5,238 bases of DNA from JAGOSP01 sp964428075 (GTDB taxonomy: Bacteria; Patescibacteriota; Minisyncoccia; Moranbacterales; UBA1568): NCBI GenBank assembly GCA_964428075.1, contig CAYRWQ010000034.1:1-5238 (forward strand), in the 5' to 3' direction. The notes beneath the pieces are model-generated. The model ran no database searches. It saw only the letters and a list, made by a program, of their open reading frames with translations, and had not been told where the DNA came from. This document shows positions 5,203-5,238 of this stretch, one piece after another (position 1 is the stretch's first letter; each line of letters opens with the position of its first letter). The position numbers were made by a program, and so were the translations under genes.

Positions 5203-5231
5203 AAAATACCATGCTTTAACTAATTAATCAA
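5203..5231 (-). promoter_or_regulatory. Promoter of the 174-residue gene (-35 and extended -10)
   Basis: On the minus strand TTGATT (5231-5226) and TATTTT (5208-5203) are separated by exactly 17 bases, and the -10 is preceded by TGG (5211-5209), an extended -10. Both hexamers match four of six consensus bases. Initiation near 5196 gives a leader of about 42 bases that opens with a tiny hairpin, GTCC/GGAC (5197-5186), and then the AAGGAG site. Confidence 0.7.
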
Positions 5232-5238
5232 GAGATTG

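Noticed and set aside
1..5238. CRISPR array, insertion sequence, phage or toxin-antitoxin signals
   Set aside because: No regularly spaced repeats, no transposase or integrase motifs, and no small paired overlapping genes were found on either strand.

Overview
The window looks like part of a Patescibacteria (Candidate Phyla Radiation) chromosome. The best marker is a DUF4012 protein, a membrane-anchored family that is especially common in these small-genome bacteria. Short genes, several starts without a Shine-Dalgarno sequence, and membrane-tethered extracellular proteins of unknown role also fit. TGA is used as an ordinary stop by two genes (the RNHCP gene and the 420-residue protein), which argues against the Gracilibacteria/Absconditabacteria lineages that read UGA as glycine. 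I cannot assign a genus, and the phylum is an inference.

Layout from left to right. Positions 1-52 (minus strand) are the 5' two-thirds of a tRNA-Gly with anticodon CCC, cut by the window edge, with its own extended -10 promoter about 80 bases upstream. Divergent from it lies the DUF4012 gene (302-1765, plus strand). Next is a 295-base convergent intergenic region holding three stem-loops; the strongest is a Rho-independent terminator that serves minus-strand transcription. The rest is all minus strand. In transcription order, starting from the right edge: a 174-residue unrecognised soluble protein (5154-4630) with a clear promoter, Shine-Dalgarno sequence and terminator; a 249-base spacer with a nested palindrome; a 420-residue membrane-anchored, cysteine-containing extracellular protein of unknown family (4380-3118); a small RNHCP-family zinc-ribbon protein (3089-2766); and a membrane-anchored staphylococcal-type thermonuclease (2630-2061).

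How the genes may work together. Three of the five proteins are predicted to be held in the membrane by one N-terminal helix with the main domain outside. The thermonuclease would degrade extracellular nucleic acid, plausibly to salvage nucleotides. The 420-residue protein, whose strand pattern resembles a TIM barrel, could be a carbohydrate-active or cell-surface enzyme, but this is not established. The 420-residue protein and the RNHCP gene are only 28 bases apart and could be co-transcribed, although an internal extended -10 sits between them. No CRISPR array, insertion sequence, integrase or toxin-antitoxin pair is visible. The most novel-looking items are the 420-residue protein, the 174-residue orphan with complete expression signals, the leaderless-looking starts, and the nested palindrome at 4460-4519.
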